Shown here: positions 63,591 to 64,000 of the stretch, piece by piece
Position numbering within the stretch: position 1 is the first letter of the stretch
Layout of the letters: each line of letters opens with the position of its first letter
Source: Dichotomocladium elegans
Taxonomy: Eukaryota; Mucoromycota; Mucoromycetes; Mucorales; Lichtheimiaceae
Reading direction: 5' to 3'
NCBI GenBank assembly: GCA_025716815.1
Contig: JAIXMN010000013.1
Location: forward strand, 992,001 to 1,056,000
DNA length: 64,000 nucleotides
Made by a program: the position numbers and the translations under genes
Notes under the pieces: generated by a model
What the model saw: the letters and a program-made list of their open reading frames with translations, nothing else
Told to the model about the DNA's origin: nothing
The model's database searches: none

Positions 63591-64000
63591 GGTCGGCTGT
63601 ACTCAGAAAGGTAAGAGGTAAATAATGATACAGCGTTCCTCCGGTTATAGTGCTACCATTATATACCTTTTGTCCAAGCTATAAATAAAAACCAAATACT
63701 TCAACCTGAATATCATATTGTATCTTTTCTGCCTTGGCAGACGCAATCATTCGTCTTGGCAAATGCAATCATTCGTCTTGGCAGAATATATTGATTTCAA
63801 TCGGTCATCATGGTCGAAGCTGTTGGTATTACACGTATATGACACAAACGAGCTTTTTTGGCACTTGTGCCCATATTGGCTTGGCAGCTCTATCTATTAA
63901 TAGGAAGTTTTCATCAAGCACCTTAAAACCCAACATGATCATTCCTCAGAAAGGCAAAGCGTTTATTTCTTCTCCTGTTTGTGGCTGTATCCCCATCACA
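63591..64000. other. upstream region of the Tnp2 gene
   Basis: Holds two to three short direct repeats of GCAATCATTCGTCTTGGCA (63740-63785), of the kind found as subterminal repeats in CACTA-type elements. No gene seen. Confidence 0.4.

Noticed and set aside
63736..63790. Short direct repeats as a CRISPR array
   Set aside because: Only two to three adjacent units, no spacers of even length, and a eukaryotic context.

Overview
The window looks like nuclear DNA of a filamentous fungus, most likely Mucoromycota (Mucorales-type). The genes carry short GT-AG introns (one GC-AG), the housekeeping genes are fungal, and the transposon mix (Fanzor, Tc1/mariner, MULE, chromovirus, Tnp2-type) fits that group. 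No prokaryotic operon structure is present.

Region 1 (1-24.3 kb) is the gene-rich part: a cytochrome P450, RIB3 (riboflavin synthesis), an unrecognised protein built from about eleven 38-39 residue repeats with one repeat per exon, an HPP-family membrane protein, PRP9/SF3A3 (U2 snRNP), MRE11, PRO1 (glutamate 5-kinase), a small membrane-anchored protein, an acyl-CoA-binding/ankyrin protein and RRP8. A Fanzor gene broken by an inversion and a decayed transposase lie between them.

Region 2 (24.7-42.4 kb) is a nest of transposons. Two inverted MULE copies sit at the outside. Inside them are decayed gypsy pol fragments with secondary LTR insertions, one apparently intact 5.65 kb chromovirus (27972-33626, identical-looking LTRs, GGACC target duplication) and a Tc1/mariner copy disabled by one stop codon.

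Region 3 (42.4-51.8 kb) is the most unusual part. A 9.3 kb composite has 291 bp LTRs. Its deduced 4404 bp monomer contains LTR, primer-binding-like site, a four-CCHC-knuckle ORF, a cap guanine-N7 methyltransferase-like ORF, a spacer with a 317 bp MITE, a 102 aa unknown ORF, an FtsJ/cap 2'-O-methyltransferase-like ORF, a purine tract and LTR. It encodes no protease, reverse transcriptase or integrase. The composite contains a second complete unit in inverted orientation, shaped like a one-LTR circle, flanked by 798 bp direct duplications.

Region 4 (51.8-64 kb) has a tRNA-Ser(CGA) gene between the composite and a 5.7 kb Ty3/gypsy element (51898-57612). The composite's LTR termini, primer site and the last residues of its FtsJ ORF resemble those of this gypsy element, so the gypsy is the likely relative and possible helper. 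LTR fragments follow, then a convergent pair: a small basic-protein gene and a Tnp2 (CACTA/Plavaka-like) transposase gene.

Main hypothesis: the 42.4-51.8 kb composite is a non-autonomous Ty3-type retroelement that carries virus-like mRNA-cap methyltransferases in place of pol. Family calls come from motifs read by eye; no database search was run.
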